This document shows, piece after piece, positions 27,153 through 39,998 of a DNA stretch of 64,000 nucleotides (position 1 is the first letter of the stretch; every line of letters begins with the position of its first letter). The DNA comes from Aphelocoma coerulescens. Its lineage: Eukaryota > Chordata > Aves > Passeriformes > Corvidae. The DNA lies in assembly GCF_041296385.1 (NCBI RefSeq), contig NC_091014.1, positions 18,699,578 through 18,763,577 on the forward strand, read 5' to 3'. Under the pieces are notes generated by a model. The model had not been told where the DNA came from. It saw nothing but the letters and a program-made list of their open reading frames with translations, and did no database searches. The position numbers and the translations under genes were made by a program.

Positions 27153-28895
27153 TATGTTGAAATGCCTTTTGTAAAAAACAGCTTTTGCACATTACTATCA
27201 TCAATTAAACCAGTGAAAAGTTGGGAGGTTTTTATGTGTATGAGGTTAGGGTTTTTTTGTTTTGCTTTATTCTATGAAAGACAAGAAACAAGTAGCACAT
27301 TCTACTAGCCAACATTAAGGATCATTCTATTCAATTTGCCAGGACGGTTGATTCATCACAATAGTTCTGTCAGATTGTATCCACCAAAATGGCTCTTGAA
27401 GACAGGTACAGTAACGAAGTGATGCAGATGAATAAATTATCTACTCTAGAAATAAATAATCAAATATGAAAAGCTTCTTGACATGTTTCTTGACAGTAAA
27501 GAAAATATTATGTGATGATTACACTCCAATTCAATAGAGGCAGAAAACCGATCTATAAAATATTTAACAAACCAATCCGAGTGAAACATGCCCAGTCCCA
27601 TTGGACTGTGTGAAAAACTGAATTACTGCCTTTTCAAATTAATCAGAAATACTTCAGTATGCTCTTTTAATCGGAAGGTCATTTTAAAGATGACAGGTAA
27701 GTGTTCTTTCTATTTGGATAAATATTTGAACTTACTACCTTGTTGTGTTTATATAAAACTGTGTGCATTGTCCTTGTGTAAGTACTTTTCTCTGTGACCT
27801 TTTCAAGCATATAGCAAATAAATCTTTCCTTAGCTTTAAAGTGGCTGTCACAACAACACCACAGGGCTCTAGGCATGCTGACTAACAACTTCAAAACAGT
27901 CTAATCAATTTGGAAATATTTTTTCTTTGAAATTAATAGGAGTTGGTATGAAATTACTAAGCAGCTTTAATGGTTGCAGTTTGGGAATTTTACTATCTTT
28001 TCCAGTTGCATTACCATACAGTTTTATAAATAAGAAAGTTGTATCAGTTTTTATTAAGATGAGATTAAAGTGAAAAATTGCAGTAAAGAAAGGACTCGTG
28101 CTGATATCGTAACATTTGCAGCAAGATTTATTTTGTTGTTTTGTTTCTTTTCTCTTAAACTGATTAGGAATTATCTCACTGCAGTTAATTAAAGCAGACT
28201 TCCCATCAGAGGAGTGCCTAGGTAAGAATGCCATCTCAGTTCGAAAGTCATTATCTTTAAGGGAAAGTTTCATATGATATTTACTCAAGCCAGGATTTCC
28301 AACAGAACCCAGAATCTCAAATTTGGGCTGCATACTTTCTCTGCTCTGGCCCAAATGAGGTTTCTGCTCAGGTTCAGGGATCCCTGTGGTGTGTTGTCCA
28401 GAACTGGGACAGAATCAGGTTTGAAGTACTTAGGCAAGCAGTGAGAGAGGGAATAGAGGGAAAAAATATGCCATAATGGTAATTTCTTTAAGCAAATTTA
28501 AATCTTAAAGATAAAATTGGTTTCTTCTGTGTCTTTGTAGCACATTCACATCTGAGTCATGCTGCAGGGCTGTGTTATCTACATGTGATCATAAGAAATG
28601 TAAACCAAAAGGTGAGTTTTCCCCTGACATAATTTTGATCAGAAAGGTCTGGGGTAACAATCAATAATAGGATACTATCTATACTGTGACATGGCTGGTA
28701 TGATTAATTGATACTGTCTTCATATATATGTGTGTGCATGTGTGACTGAGACAGTAATCCTAAAGTATGTATTTAAAATTAATTACTTGTTCTGAAAAAA
28801 AGGAAAGTCAAGAAAACCAGCTTCCTTGAATCCAATAATACTGATTGTCAATAATCTGACTTATTTATGGTGTGATTTTTGGGGTTGTCATGTGC
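27153..28895. other. Unique AT-rich intergenic sequence
   Basis: About 1.7 kb with nothing recognisable. A 149-codon minus-strand frame (27905-28354) is Lys-, Phe- and Ile-rich, without a domain or exon-like borders, and is most likely a chance frame. Confidence 0.5.
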
Positions 28896-28966
28896 AGATC
28901 CAGGAGGTGGAGTTGATGATCCTTGTGGGTCCCTTCCAGCTCAGGATACTCTATGATTACAATTCT
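28896..28966 (+). mobile_element. CR1 LINE 3' tail fragment
   Basis: About 70 bp of the CR1 3' untranslated end: GATGATCCTTGTGGGTCCCT followed by TCCAGCTCAGGATACTCTAT and a GATTAC-like terminal unit. The same tail in variant form closes the CR1 copies at 46.2 and 51.2 kb. The insertion is extremely 5'-truncated. Confidence 0.82.
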
Positions 28967-29795
28967 GAAATAATTCAGGATGCAACACGGCTAACCCATG
29001 AACAACACCACGTGTCTAAGTGATAAAATAAAATAGAACCAACCAGCTCTGTTAATATTCCTTGGTGTCAGCCTTACATCCCTTGAAACACCTGTATGAG
29101 GAATTCTGCCTAACACACGTCAGGCACAGCCCAGACAAAGAACCCATGATGAGATACTTGAAGTCCAAACAGATTAGTTTAGCTTCACATTGAAAGCAAT
29201 GCAAAATTGCTGTACATGAAAAAGGTATGCACTGCAAGCCTTTATTTACATCATAACATAAACTCTATTATGCACCTTTAGACGCTAAACAGAATATGCA
29301 TAAAGAACTCAAATATTAATCCCCTCTGGTCAGAACACTATTGGGTAAAAGCTAAAGCTTTTTGTCCTGTATCAGGGTACTGGGAGGGCTGGTGTCTCTC
29401 ATGGGCCAGGTGTCTGGGGCAAAGGGACCTCCCCACAGGGTGTCAGGACAGGGCTCCATGCCCAATCCCATTGCCAAAAGACAAAGTCAGTCGGATGGAC
29501 CCTGGCTGGGAGTCCCAGGTCTGCCTGCTCCCAGCCGGGGCACAGAGCAGTCCAGGAGCCATCTGGGGGAATTGGGCATCTCCATGGGGATGGAGATGGG
29601 CCAAGGATTGTCCTGTTAGGGCATTGCTGGGACAAGGACCGAGAGCTCCACAGGGGAGGAAAAGAGGTCCTAGGCCAGGGGCAGGAGACAATGCAGGAAG
29701 TTCCTAAGTGTCATTTTCCTTGGTAGTGATTAACACAATCTTGATCTCACCCACATCATCAATCCCAAGCCTGCAAACACGGTGAGTCTTGTGAA

Positions 29796-29817
29796 ACTAG
29801 TGAACTTGTTCACTAGT
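29796..29817. repeat. Short perfect inverted repeat
   Basis: Arms ACTAGTGAAC and GTTCACTAGT are perfect reverse complements around a 2-base TT spacer. Related ACTAGT words recur just downstream (near 29833). It is too AT-rich and isolated to call a terminator or a transposon end. Confidence 0.8.
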
Positions 29818-32800
29818 GAACACTGTGAAACTAGTAGATTAGTGAAAATTAGGAAAACAGCTAGGATAAGGTAATTTATCAGAGGCAGTTTAGCCAAAAT
29901 TGGGATACCTATCTTTTGTACTGAAAAAGGTGTCAGAGGAGCTCTGGAAAAGCATCTTGTGTTCCCAGGAACTCAGAACATGAGAAGCTCAAAAATGCAC
30001 TATCAGAAATTCTTATGTAGTCTTCAAGCTTCTATCTATATCACTCAAAAATAAGCATAAGGCTATACCATTTTAAAATTCAAGACAGTTGTTCTAAATT
30101 GATTATGGTAATTGGGGGAATTTAACTTAGCAGGGAGATATTCAACTGGAATAGCAGAATTACTATGACTACTTCTAATGATGTCCTAAATGGTCAGCAA
30201 CCTGCCAAAGAATGAAAACTAATTCTATATGTAATAAGTTTTATCACAAATTATGTGGTTTAGGTTGTTTTAAATGGAGGGAAAAGTCCCTAGCAGTTTG
30301 TAAACCAATTCTTTCTTTTTTGATGGAATTCTGTGATGTTGAGCATTAACTGAAGATCTCTTCTGTGGACAATAGGTCTGATTCTCTAGTGCATTGTTCC
30401 TTCTGCAGCTCGCATATTTGCATTTAATTTTCAAAAGAAAAATGTTCCTAATCTGTTTTTATAGATGTGATTACAGGAGTAGAATATCAGAGGTGGTTTT
30501 GCTGTCTTTTCTTCATTAATAGAAGAGTATGATTCTGCATTTACTCTGTGGAAATGTAATTTTCCTGATTTTCTATCAAAACAGTTTTCATACCTCTGGG
30601 AAGGAGCTAGTCCTGGAGAAAAAAAAGTGGAACAAATGTAGCTCTCCAAACCACCTTAATTATATTTTGACCTATGTTTACTATATTGGGGTTTTCTAAC
30701 ATGGAAAAAAATGTGTTTCTTTTCATTATTTTGATTAGTGTTAATTCAAATATGCTGAGTTAAGTTACTTTATTCCTTATGCTGTTAAGTGTCACCAGTA
30801 AAAATGAGGCTCTTAGGAATAGATTTCAAGCAGGCTGGGTATTATTTAGCAATAAATGGTTCAAAGCAAGTAACTCATCTTTCTGTAATTTGTAGCACCT
30901 GGTAGTGATCTGACTTTAGACCTCATCACGTACTTTTTCCATACCATTAACCACAACCAGAAGTCACAGTTTCACAGCAATTGAACCAATGCTTAGAAAC
31001 AGTGTGACAGACATTAGTTTTAAAAAATGTATTACTTTGAAATACTTTCGCTATATTTATTGCCTTCTGTTTTTAAAAGAATTCAATAAACCTCTCTGCA
31101 GATTACTGTGGAGGGGAAGAAACACTAGAGCATGACTTCCTGTCCAAATAGACCAAATACCTTTTGCAAGTGAACTTTACAATATGAAGATTTGAAATGC
31201 ATGATGGTAGTGTTCAAACTCAATAACTTTAGGATAGAAAGCTGTGTGGTATGATCCATGGATTTTACAGTACAGGTGACATAGAAGAATTCTGTACTAA
31301 GGAGGGCACAAAACTTCATAGCATCCAAATCAGCCTATCAGAAAGAAAAAAAACTCTGAGATGAAAACAAGTCTCACATCTTTGGTAGTCATACTCCACA
31401 TGAACCAGTAGCCTTTTGAGGAAACATTTCTCTATGTGATGTAGAAATTTGTTGTCCACTTTTCAGCTCCCAAAGTTTAAAAATGTCCTAAATTTCAGCT
31501 TAAGGAAGATCCTTAGTTAAAGTGGTAAAGGAATATGAAAATAATGAGATTTTCTATACCACACTTTAACATCTCCCCATCTGTAAAGTAAAATATTCTT
31601 CAATGTAAAAAATACAGTGAAGAATTTGTATTATAGTCAAAATTTGGTAGAAGACCTAAACAAGAAGCTATAATCAAGTTTCATTGAAACAGTTTGAATG
31701 CATTACAGTACCCTGAAAGTCTTAATGAGAAAGATGGAAGAATGCCTTCTTCTGGCTAAAAGATGGCAAATTAGTTAGATAACTGGGACTTCTATATACA
31801 CTTCTATTTCCCAGTTCTTCATATCTGCAAAGTTAAAATGGAATCCTTCAAAACTGTACAAAACCCCCCACTTTTTTGTTGGTTTTTTTTTTTTTTTCTG
31901 TTGTGTGTAAAGCTAGTTGTTATTTTTATAATTTTTTTATACCCTCCAATCTCAGTACCTGCCAAAACAGAAAAGGCTGTCCATTATTAAGCTGAGCCAA
32001 ACATAAGAAAATCTTTAGGCAATATTCTGTGAAATGTTCTGTTTTCTCCAAAGGCCAAAGATTTAAATTCTCACAGTATTTAAACTGCTGCTTTCTGGGG
32101 AAAAAAATTGACTGTTGCAGGCACCACAATGCTGAGCAAACTAAAAGGCTCTGCCAGCCGCTTTCCCCAAGTCCTAGGAGTTTGGCCATGTTCAAAGTCA
32201 TCTCTGATTTTGCTCAAATGGGATCAAACTGCTGTGAAAATATAAGCTATGAGAATCTGAAGAGGGAGTCTTGACTATGGTCTCTTTCCTCTTTTCTTGA
32301 AAGCTGTGTTAAGCTCAGGCCCTTGACCTCTGTCCATGTGAGAGTTTTGTGGCAGCTCTGCCTATACCTGGCATTGCACCCCACTGTCCCTGACCTGGCC
32401 TCACTGACTTGGCTTCTGGGCCATGTGTCAGACCTGAATTGTCACTAAGGACGTGGCTGGCATTCACAGGGCTGTTGGCTGACCCTGGTCACTGCCACCA
32501 ATCATCTTCTCCTCTTGCTTTTGTACTCTGTAATGGTGTCACAGTGGTGAAGCTGCTGCACTGCCTGCCTGCTGCATTTCCAGTTCCTGGCTCCATTCTC
32601 CATGCACAGCAGTACAGGCTTGCTGTTACCTGCTAGTGAAAAGCTCATCTGACGGATTAATGGTTTTGTAGAACTGATTTTAAAACTGGGTATGAAATGA
32701 TATTTTTTTTTCTTTTTGATCCTGAGACTGATACAAAGATGACCTGTACTGCATACTGAAACTTCCTATATGTCAAAATAGCTGGCAAATTTTCCCAGAT

Positions 32801-33642
32801 TCTCCTACGTTCCTGTGACATTTTTGTTACATTACATCTTGGTATATTCATCCTTTTCTATTTTGTTCATTTGGAAGTAAAATAAATAGTGCTTCATATA
32901 TGCTTGCCTATCTTGAGGAAATACATATTTGATCTTGCTTAAGACACCAAATATTGGAGGACCTTGGGAGCCAGGGATAGATTTAAATCAGTATTTTAAT
33001 TCTAAAACACCTGTTTATTCCTATTCCTATTTCTATTTAAAAGTCATCAGAAACTTACTAAAACCCCATATTTTTCTCTATCAGAAAAAAAACCCCAAAC
33101 ATTTAAAGCCCTTAGTAAAGCCCTTAGTATAGACTGGCTTTTCTCCAAAAAATATATTTTTTCAAACATAGAAAAGTTTCAGTTAAAATTGAAGAGCATA
33201 AGAAAAGAGTTACACAGGAGAGTTTTGGCTGCAAACTCATCTGATGACCCCAGGATACCTGCCTCACAGGTTCTCTTTTATATTCCAGCTTTGTGCCTAA
33301 TTCATCAGTAGTCTCTTTTTTTGGTATTTCATCTTGCTGGCAATTTATGTGTCTATAAAACTAAACATGCATTTGGCCACTATAAGACTGAACCCAGAAT
33401 TAAATAACTTTCCCTCATGTAGGGTATAAAAACTTGGCAAATACAGTTTGTATTTCTTTATTTACATAAAAAAGCACAGCTCTAAAGATGAGACTAAATG
33501 AGATTGTTATAATTGCCAACTGTTATCTACCAGTTTGGGAAGTGAAATTTTGTCTTTCTTCACATGAAATTGCTAGAGATCTCACAGCCTATTCCCTATT
33601 TCTGATGCCCTCTTCTGCCTTTTGTCTTATCTTTTTTGAACG

Positions 33643-33723
33643 TGTTTTTTTTGTTTGTTTTTTGTTGTTGTTGGTTGGTTGGTTGGTTTTTTGGGTTTTT
33701 TTTGTTGTGTTTTTTTTTTTTTG
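33643..33723. repeat. T/G-rich low-complexity tract
   Basis: About 80 bases made almost only of T and G, with runs of TTG, TTGG and poly-T up to 12 bases. It creates an artificial open frame rich in Phe, Val and Leu over 33488-33763 that should not be taken as a membrane protein. Confidence 0.9.
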
Positions 33724-34917
33724 CAGGGTGGGGGAAGGAGAGAAGTGTTTGGTTTTGGTTTAGGGGTTTCTTTTCAGTGAAGAATATGATGTCTTAAAAT
33801 ATGTGTTTCAGGTTAAATGTTTAAAATAAAACAACCAACACCATAATTTATAGCAGCAAGCAAATCAATTTAAATAATTAAGAGTTACATATAACTCTAG
33901 CATAGCATAGATTTTTGCTGACCTAAATGTTCATCCAAAAGTTAAGTCATTAGATAAACTTGGTTTTCTTTGACTTCAGAATTACTAAAGAAATGTAGGC
34001 TGAAAACGGAGCAAATTTAACTTATTTACATAGATCAGGAAGATGAAGCAAATCTAACCTTTAATGTTGGACCTAAAGAGCAGGAATATTCATCTAGACC
34101 TGCCTGATAGGAGTCCTCTTTTGTTGAACCTGATATAGTTCTATGGAATTCAGTTCACACACAAACCTACCAGTATCTTGGCCTTTAGAGACATCACATT
34201 TCCGCCAGTGCACTAAACCAGGCAGTAATATTTGCAGCCATGGTTTGTTTGCCTGGGTTTTTCTTTTTTTTTTTTTGCTTCTTTCATCTATACTTCCTCT
34301 GATTTCTGTGACTTTTGGGCTATTATTTTCATTCCTCTGTGGTATTATTTTGACAGTTTCACTTTCCTAGGAATATATACCATGAACAATTTTCATTATG
34401 TTATGCAAGAAATGGCCTGAGATTTGTATCATATGAACGGTAAATTTATTAATATTAGAAATAAAAGTTGACTCAAATAAATGTGTAAGTTTTCATAGCT
34501 ACTGTATCTGATTCCTCTTGTAGTGAAATAGGAAAGTCTTTGTTTTACTTTTCTGAGAAAAAAGAACAACATTGTGTAAAATACATGTTCATTTGTCTCT
34601 CCATTTGTTGCCTGTGCAGAAGCCTCTGACACCTCTTAATTAGAATTGTATAAACCTGGATATAGTTAATATTCATTTACAATCAAAATATAAAAATATT
34701 AATTTCCTTAAAAAGATGTACTTACCATAATGGTATGAATGTAGGGGTGACCAAGTACCTTCCATGACCGTACATATCCATGCACCAGCTCTGTAATGTA
34801 TTCTCTGTGTTAGTCAAACCTCAGTACAAAGGGGTAATTCATTAATTTAATAATTTTAGTTTTAAATTGTCTGATTTTTCAGTCTTACCACTCCCCTCAC
34901 ATTAGTCTCAAATATGC

Positions 34918-35030
34918 CAACATATGTATATATCATATGTACTGATAGATACACATACACAAATACATACACATTTATGTGTGTGTACAAATATATATGT
35001 GGATAAATTCATATATAGATATTTCATATT
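34918..35030. repeat. AT/CA-rich alternating simple sequence
   Basis: Degenerate alternating purine-pyrimidine sequence (TATATATC, ACATACACA, TGTGTGT, ATATATATG words) over about 110 bp. It is probably a decayed dinucleotide microsatellite. Confidence 0.7.
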
Positions 35031-38000
35031 TGTAAGCAACAGATTGCTTTCCCAGGTCACTAATAGTCTTCTTAAGACTCTTTTCAAGATGTGATCCATA
35101 TTCAGCCTTCTTATGAGGAAAAGAATAAGCCTGTATTTTTTACTACACTATATCTTTTAGCTCTTGAGGCTTGTTATCCTCCCACAAAACTCTTCTACAT
35201 GCCTCAAAATTTCTTTGAAGATGGAAATGCAGAGCAAGTATCTGGAACATGCAATTTCTTTTCAGTTTCAGAATGACCATAAAAAGAGATTTTTAATTAT
35301 ATTAATTTGAATCCTCTTTCTTCCTGCATAGGAAGCAATGAATGAACCTGTTCTTCATCTCTTAGTTTGATTTTAGATGTAGTTTATTGATTTTTGAAAA
35401 TACATTCTGAACGGAGCTTTAGTCCAGTTAAAATATTGATGAGAGATGGAGACCAGATTGTCTGTCAGTTACTTTTATTAAAATGTTTATAATAAATAGT
35501 TAGCAATGATTGAATAAAATCATATTCTCCATTGATGTATTCTAGGTTTGGGGGGTTTTTCCTTGTTTCTTTTTCATGGCATGCTATTAAAAACCATAAA
35601 AAATTCTGAGTGCTGAAAGGAGTTAATGCCTTGTTGTTATTCTGCCTACAGCAGTGTTTTCGGCATAGTTTGAGCTATGTTCATTTGCAATGTGTTGTTG
35701 GGTATTGTAAGATAGGTATTGTGAGACTATTTATTAAATAATGACATTTATATTGAATTTTTAGAATAGTATTTTACTGACTGTGATTGTTGCCAAGATG
35801 TGCATGACCATTCTTGGAAAAAAACCAGATGACAGTTGCATTTTCAAGTTTATTTTGCTTTGGTTGTCATTTTTACTTGTTTATGATCTTTAATGAGATT
35901 TACATGGCCTTTGACAGAATATAGGCCAAATATATCCTGTGCTAAAATAGTAAAAATTGTGGTTAATAGGCAATACAGTTTCCTTTACCTTATGCATAGA
36001 AAATATTAATGAGGAATGAACTACAAATCATTCCAGTTTTTTAGAAAAAGAGTAATATATTTCTAAGCTCCAGTGCAGATATTGTCTATGCTCCTTACAG
36101 TATTATTTTGGTGGGTGTACTGTGCTTAGTAAATTATTCTAAATATTTTTAATACTTTTAAATTATGACCAAGTGAATATTGTTTCCACAAATTTGTAGT
36201 GAGCCATTTGCAGTGAGCCTAGTGAGTTTTTGATGATTTGAGTATTTTCAAGAAAACAAATAAATTTTTCTTTAATTAATTTTCTCATTTATGTCTTTAG
36301 AAGAGCTAAAGACACTAGACTAATACTTACAGATTATTTAGGAAGTGTTTGTTCCACATAAATACTAGGCATTTTATTTAGCAAGCTCCACCAGAGTCAT
36401 CCCTAATTGCTTACCTGTAAGGAGATAATTTATTAAAATATTATTGTTTTCTTTTCAGTTTCTATTCTGTGTGCCATGGAGAAAACTTAACTTGTTGTAA
36501 GGGAGGGAGTTTTTTTAGTTTTTAATTAATCAGTGGTTATCCTGGCTGCTGTGCTGGAAATTTGAGTTGTGTAATAATTTAGACATGAATGGAATAGTTA
36601 TAATTAAACAAGCACATAAAAAGGAATAAATAATTAAATACTCTAAGCTTGACAATAAAGACATATTCTACAACCCAAAGATAAAACACCTTTACTGATT
36701 ACAATTTTAGATATTTTCATCAACACCTATTGAATGAAATATTTGATTAATCATTTTCTGAAACATAAAGTGGGAAATTTGTTATATATTTGAATATATA
36801 TTTCATATTCCTCTTTTTTCTCTTTTATTTTTCCTTGTACTAAATGCATAAATATGGGCTGACTGCAAAATAAATTATTTTACCAGAACAAGTTGACACA
36901 TTCTTGTTAGGTAAAACAGAACATCAGATTTATTGCAGTAGTACAATAAGTAAAAGACACTCTCAAAAATGTTTAAAGAGAAATGTTTTCTTTCTCCCTC
37001 TTCTTTTATTTAATCCATTATTATTTTTTATTTTTAATTTTAGTATCTGATGTTTATAAATTAAATTTTAAAGGAAAGTGAAGGCTGAAAAATAGGACTC
37101 ATAACTCATTTTGTCAAGCTGATAAAAAATATATTTATAAATGAAAAGAAACAGCAATAAATTATTACTTTTTTGATTGATAGATTACATTATGTTGTTC
37201 AGATACAGTAGGGGTATAAAATAAATCTTACTTTAATAACTGCTCTGTTGGATATTATTATAAATTTCCTAATTAGAAATATATACATGCCTTATAGTAC
37301 CAGAAGCATGATTAACACTTAACATACTGAGAAAATATATGTTATCTATGTACACTTTGAGATCTTCTGAAATGCAAAACATGATTAAGTAAACTTTTTG
37401 ACAAATTAAGATTCTTGTTGAAACTGTAATTTTTACAGCAATCAAGGTGAAGTGTTAAAATGCAATCACCTGCTATTTTGCATATAGTTATCTTCAAAAT
37501 GACAACACCAAAACCCAGTTAAAATCTTCTTTGAAATGTTATTTTATATATTGTTCCTCCCTGGTTCAGTAAGGGGCAGCATTTTATTTTTTTTTAATGG
37601 TTCCTAAGCTTAAAGTTCATCACTCAGAGAAACTTTAAAAAAACCTTGAAATTGTGACCCTTATTTTATTTAACAAGCTCACAAAATGTATTTATGCTGT
37701 GCATTTTTGGTGCAAAGATGAAGATCTATTGACATTTTACACTGGACGCGATGAGATAGCTCTGACTGTGTACCATTACATCTGTTGGGAGCAGCCTTTT
37801 GCATAAAACTTAAGCCAAGTGTAAGATCTTAACTCCAGCATTATTTGACATAGAATTAACACATCTATATAATATGCATAGATAACTATAGATATCCATG
37901 TACTTATCTAAGTCACTACTAACTTAGATCACTTATTTTGCATTAAGTTAAGCTGAATTTGAAATCAGAGCTGGGAACTTTTTTTTGCCATTTTAAGATA

Positions 38001-39314
38001 TATATTTTTTAAAAATAATACTTATTAAAAGCCTTGTTATAATAATGGTTAATCAGTTTTCTCTGATAAATGTAATTAATACCTTAATTAATTTTTATTT
38101 TAAAGCAAAGATCAGCAAATAATTTCTACTAAATAACTTAGAAAACCTTTATTTTTCTTGCTTACAAAACTAATTTGTCCATTTCTTTGCTCCTGGTTTC
38201 TTACAATATTGATTGTAAAAATTTTGCAACTGTGCAAAAAAAGAGTTTGTTTGGGTTTTGGTTTGTAACATAAATGTTATGATTTCTGTGCCTCAGAAAA
38301 ATAACTGATCTGAGACACTTGGAAAACACACAGAACTAAGATATTTTAGAAAGCAGGAAAAAAGTGGGATTTTTTGCAAACAAAGTCCCAAAAAGAAACA
38401 TTAGAGAATATTTTAATACCTTCTTTTTTTTTTCTCCCAATAGTCTCTAGGGTTTTTTTAGAAAATATTTATTATCTTAAGATTCTAACTTGTGGCACAG
38501 TGATAAAATAGAGCTGTCTCAGTATGTTATGTTTCCATACTTGTGCATGATCTTGAATGCTAACACAGAGTTATGCATTGTTTATGGAGTCTTCTGGATA
38601 GATATATCTGACTCTTAAATTCCATCTCTCCCTAAACATAAAAATCATACATTCTAATCCTGAATCTAATCCTGAAAAGCATTTTGATAAATTTGAAAAT
38701 TTTGGTTTTTCTTTCCAATGGCTTTGAAAGAATTTTACAAAATATGATGTCACTCCAGTGCAGTCTCACATTAATGTCCCACCTGTCTTCCAAAGACACC
38801 AGTCTGATATGCTAAACACAGGTGAGACCTGCAATGGCTGCTTTACAGGCACGTGCCCTTTCCTGCATGCATTTCTGATTGACAAATGAAAAACAACCTG
38901 TACAACCCCTGATATAAAGAGAAGTATATAGTTTGAAGACAAAGGGTGTTATGACAGTGATACTGCTGGCAGTTTTTATTGTACTTTCTCTAATTCTTTA
39001 ATACAGTTTCTATATTGATATATGGAGTTTATTTGCTTCCATAAAGTGAAATATTTTAAAGAGAAGACTGTACAGCTACAACGAGATCGACGCAGGCAGG
39101 AGAAGTGACAGAGGAGAGGCATGGGAAAGGGGAAGATTTGATAGAAGGTTTTGAGAAAGTATGAAACAGGAAAAGGCTGCAAAGAGGTGTGCAGAAAAGG
39201 CAATAGGAAAAGAGAGTGCATGAAGATGACAGATGAGAGAAGAGAAATTTGACTGAGAAAGCTTGTTTAAAGACAAAATAAAAGACAATCTCCACTTCTG
39301 TCACAACAACCCCA

Positions 39315-39998
39315 TGCAGCACTGCAGGCTTAGGGAATAGTGGCTGGAAAGCAGCCCAGCAGAAGTCTGTAGAGATGCTGGTCAACAGCAGCACAGCATG
39401 AGTTAGAGTGTGCCCAGGCGGCCAGGAAGATCAATGCTATCCTGTACCGTATCAGCAACAGTGTGGCCAGCAGGACCAAGGAAGTCATTGTCCCCCTGTT
39501 CTTGGCACTGGTGAGGCCGCACCTCAAATCCTTTGTTCAGGAGGTACTGGAGCATGTCCAGAAGCTGGTGAAGGATCTGGAACACAAGTCAGAAGAGGAG
39601 CAGCTGAGGGAGCTGCAGGTGTTTAGTCTGAAGAAAAGGAGGCTCAGGGGAGACCTTATCACCCTCTGCAATTCCCTGAAAGGAGGTTGCAGCCAGGTGG
39701 GGGTTGGTCTCTTCTCCCAGGCAACTGTCGGCAAGACAAGAGGACATAGCCTCAAACCATGCCAGGTGAGGTTTATGTTGGACATCAGGAAGAATTTTTT
39801 CACTGAAAGGGTGGTTAAGCATTGGAATGGGCTGTCCAGGGAGGTGGTGGAGTCACCATCCCTGGAGGTGTTCAAGGAATGACTGGACATGGCACTTAGT
39901 GCCATGGTCAAGTTTACAAGGTGGTAATTGGGCAAAGGTTGGACTCGATGATCTTGGAGGTCTTTTCCAACCTTAATGATTCTGGGACTCTGGGATTT
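39315..39998 (+). mobile_element. CR1 LINE 3' fragment with ORF2 C-terminus
   Basis: This is a CR1 copy with about 680 bp of the ORF2 C-terminal region and 3' end. An open stretch at 39463-39882 (139 codons) still reads LVRPHLK-type sequence, then [34 protein letters not shown] and [12 protein letters not shown], the conserved end of CR1 ORF2. Upstream, GTGGCTGGAAAGCAGCCCAG (39349-39368) marks CR1 sequence in another frame, so at least one frameshift exists. It ends with GATGATCTTGGAGGTCTTTT, CCAACCTTAATGATTCTGGG and a short duplicated tail. The start of the copy is approximate. It lacks the reverse transcriptase catalytic core and cannot move by itself. Confidence 0.92.

Larger units (their letters stand above)
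28967..39314. other. Long repeat-poor AT-rich intergenic stretch
   Basis: About 10.3 kb without a supported gene. It includes GC-rich patches at about 29360-29710 and 32290-32640, a perfect 10-bp-arm inverted repeat at 29796-29817, a T/G-rich low-complexity tract (33643-33723), poly-T runs (31883-31897, 34264-34276) and an AT/CA-rich alternating stretch (34918-35030). From about 35.3 to 39.3 kb I see no transposon remnant at all. Confidence 0.5.

Noticed and set aside
27905..28354. 149-codon minus-strand open frame
   Set aside because: No recognisable motif, and it is Lys/Phe/Ile-rich. An occasional frame of this size is expected by chance across six frames of 64 kb.
33488..33763. Possible small membrane protein with a Phe/Val/Leu-rich tail
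   Set aside because: The hydrophobic tail is encoded by the T/G low-complexity tract.
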